Of a stretch of 64,000 bases of DNA, positions 61,744 to 64,000 are shown in pieces. The stretch spans positions 3,911,001 through 3,975,000 of the forward strand of contig JABWDB010000031.1 of the NCBI GenBank assembly GCA_019614645.1, read 5' to 3'. The notes beneath the pieces were generated by a model. That model searched no databases. It saw nothing but the letters and a program-made list of their open reading frames with translations, and was not told the DNA's origin. The stretch is from Stratiolaelaps scimitus (taxonomy: Eukaryota; Arthropoda; Arachnida; Mesostigmata; Laelapidae). The first letter of the stretch is position 1, and every line of letters starts with the position of its first letter. The position numbers were made by a program, and so were the translations under genes.

Positions 61744-64000
61744 CTAAATCTACAACTCGAGCCGTGCTCATCAATGACATAAGTTTCTTCCAGGTCCATA
61801 CATTGTACATATGTCCAAACTATTCCGTAGGCTATAGTTTTCGAACGAGTCGGCGGTCATCTGGTCCTAAGGCCAACTCTATCTTCCCCTTTCCTTGGGA
61901 CTGGAGAGAAGGCAGAATTTATTTGTGCTGGTCGTGCAAACCTAGAGAAAAGAAAATATGTAGTACATTGCCCTGTCTCAGAATATTTTCACGCGCATTA
62001 TAGAATAATATATTAGGACATATGATTACGCTCCGTTAAATTCTTATTCTTGTAGAAGTATTCTTAATCGTATTGTTATGTAGTTTTACTAAAGTCAACC
62101 CTATGGCTCCTATCTGATGTGCTCTTTTAGGAATCTATTCCGCAGAAGACCAACTACGTGTATTTTGGTTGGACGCATTAGCAGGAGATGCATAAGCGAT
62201 CGAATATGGAGACCAAGATTGCCCTTAGCCGTGGCATTATCTTGTTCTTCTTCTTTATTTTGGATCCATCAGATTGCCGTCTATTCCAATCTATGGAGCG
62301 CGGCCTGCGGGGGAAGCGGTTCAGGAGGGATGCAGCAAGCCGAAATTAGCTGGATAAGTGGATCACCCCTCATGACGAGATGTTTTCCCCCTACGGGATC
62401 CATATGCTACCTGATAGATAGGCCGAAGTTCTAGAAAGCGAGGGACACTATATTTGATTAGGATTAGTTAATTCTTTCAAAAGTATGATTCACTAGTTCT
62501 TGTTTACGTCAACAGCGAGCGAATGGAGCGAAGCGTCAATACATCGCCTTTCTTGTGGTCACATAGGCATAGTTTGTTGAGACGACCTAACGGAGGGGGG
62601 GTGTCATCTTTGTCATCAAAAATATAGCCATTTGCTGTAATTACATGTTTCTACCATTGCCACAGGATACGGGCAAATTTTCAGAGAAGTATCGCTTTTG
62701 TTGAAAGAGATACACGACGGAGGATACACTGTAAAAGCTTGTGTCTATCGGCACCCAGCGTATCATTAGTGTCTTGTTGCGTGTGACTATCAGGGCTATT
62801 AAGGTGAAGTCGAAGATAAACGCGTCTTTTATGGCTTCATGTTAGTCCTGCTGTTAGTCGAGCTGATACCGTGAAATATATCGGAAGCTGGGTAGCGCGC
62901 GGCCTGTTTGTCCCTACAGGATTGGCATGAACAGCTAGGTCGACTAATCCGTGCAGCCAGAAGCAACACACACATATGGAGTTTAGTCTGATTCGAGCTT
63001 TTGGAGCAGCTTACGAAGGGCTGGTAGGGGTTGTCCCTTGTTTTTCCGTGGAATTGTCTGGTTTTGTGGAAACGACCCACTGATGATTGTCTAAAGAGGT
63101 CGTTTTAACGTAAAAAACGCCTAAAGAAGGAAATGCTGGTAAGATGCGTGTGGGGTGCAAAGTTAACAACAATAGTTGTACTGGCCTGTTTGTAGGTTAC
63201 TCCCTGTGTGACGGTGCTCTGGAAGGTTTTCAATAGAATATTAACCACTGTTTTAATTCCCATTGAACTGTCAATGTAGCGACAATGACATCCTATACAA
63301 TATGTATAATTTAGCTAACTAGGTCCCAACCAATCAGTGTTTAACACCTTAACCAGTCCAACAAGGAATGGATGTCACCTACCCATCATTATAAGCCGTC
63401 TCATGAGCCTGTTCCTTCGAGGAAAATTTTACAAAAAATATTTATTTTTGTTTGTCAGTGGTTAAGATCAATTAAAAAACCAATCTCGGATATGAATGCA
63501 ATATTATTGGAAACCTATCAGAAATGATTTAAGTTCTCCCTCGGACGGGGTACTGATACTAAGTTTCGCTGGTCCAGAGTCAGGGAATTCAACACATGAC
63601 TCAACATGGTGATGAGCACTTTGCTATAATTATAATAGTTACTTCATTTCATTCACCCACAAGTACAGTAACATATAAAAAAAAATAAAAAAAATATCTA
63701 TATAAACGTTGAAAAGTTTATTCAGCATATTTTGCAAACCTTGCTGAATGAAAATTATCTCGAAATGCCACCTAACGATGAGACAAAAGAACAAGATGCT
63801 GCACGATATTTTTGACATGGTTCTGCTGCTAGCAATCATAATAATAATATTACTATAATTATTATTATTATTGGCAACAGCTGCAGAGCGAGCGGAGCTC
63901 ATAGAGTATCCACATCTCAAACCAAACGGACTTCTGGAGAAAGTCCCTTCATTGTTGTTTTATGCAGCGTTCTACAATATTTTTCTAAAATTGACCCTCG
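59245..64000. other. No recognised gene; AT-rich with short open frames
   Basis: The longest frame is at 59996-60391 (131 codons, non-ATG start, no known motif). Other frames at 61764-62003 and 62117-62434 are not recognised and lack convincing splice context. The stretch carries a poly(A) micro-insertion at 61.7 kb and several short microsatellites. It may be intergenic or part of a long intron of a gene outside the window. Confidence 0.3.
61670..61755 (+). mobile_element. Tiny poly(A)-tailed insertion with 15-bp target duplication
   Basis: GGACTAAATCTACAA occurs at 61670-61684 and again at 61741-61755. Between the copies lie 56 nt: a G run, TTTAAAAAAAATTTCCTCCT and a terminal run of 27 A. 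A direct repeat with a terminal A tail is the signature of LINE-machinery retroposition of a very short template. A sequencing or assembly slip at the A run cannot be excluded. Confidence 0.65.

Overview
This is a nuclear genomic window from a metazoan, most likely an arthropod. Genes are split by introns with GT/AG junctions, several clades of non-LTR retrotransposon and a Tc1-type transposon are present, AT-rich microsatellites are common, and two genes carry a TATA box 32 nt upstream of a TCAGTY initiator, the arthropod core-promoter arrangement. A full WRN-type RecQ helicase argues against a fly-like insect, since Drosophila keeps only a separate WRN exonuclease. A chelicerate such as a mite is my guess, but that is inference.

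Five protein genes can be rebuilt exon by exon with consistent phase. On the minus strand, 3.6-9.4 kb (possibly to 10.8 kb) holds a TCP11-like gene (513 aa). On the plus strand come RpS18 (14.2-16.8 kb, 153 aa), a WRN-like RecQ helicase without an exonuclease domain (19.0-24.7 kb, about 1093 aa) and an SLC28/CNT concentrative nucleoside transporter (33.0-44.6 kb, 12 coding exons, 615 aa). On the minus strand, convergent with SLC28, lies an SLC22-type organic ion transporter (59.2-48.4 kb, or 46.0 kb with an alternative last exon; 544 or 574 aa). There is no operon logic here. The only neighbour relation of note is the tail-to-tail transporter pair, whose two promoters have the same layout.

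The rest is intron and intergenic DNA rich in mobile-element remains: R1-type LINE fragments at 0.8-1.6 kb and 39.15-40.56 kb, a jockey/CR1-type reverse-transcriptase remnant in the RpS18 intron, an R2-like LINE at about 25.7-28.5 kb split by a 1519-bp Tc1 element, a related LINE piece in an SLC22 intron, and a tRNA-derived SINE with target-site duplication in a TCP11L intron. Most notable is the 39-kb R1-type copy: its 16-bp target duplication spans the splice donor of SLC28 coding exon 6, so that donor now exists twice. Stretches where I see no gene are 1-0.78, 1.64-3.6, 10.85-13.95, 16.85-18.98, 24.73-25.7, 28.52-32.9, 44.6-46.0 and 59.25-64.0 kb. They hold AT-rich sequence, microsatellites and short unassigned reading frames. 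I found no rRNA, intact tRNA gene or CRISPR array, and no clearly new gene system.
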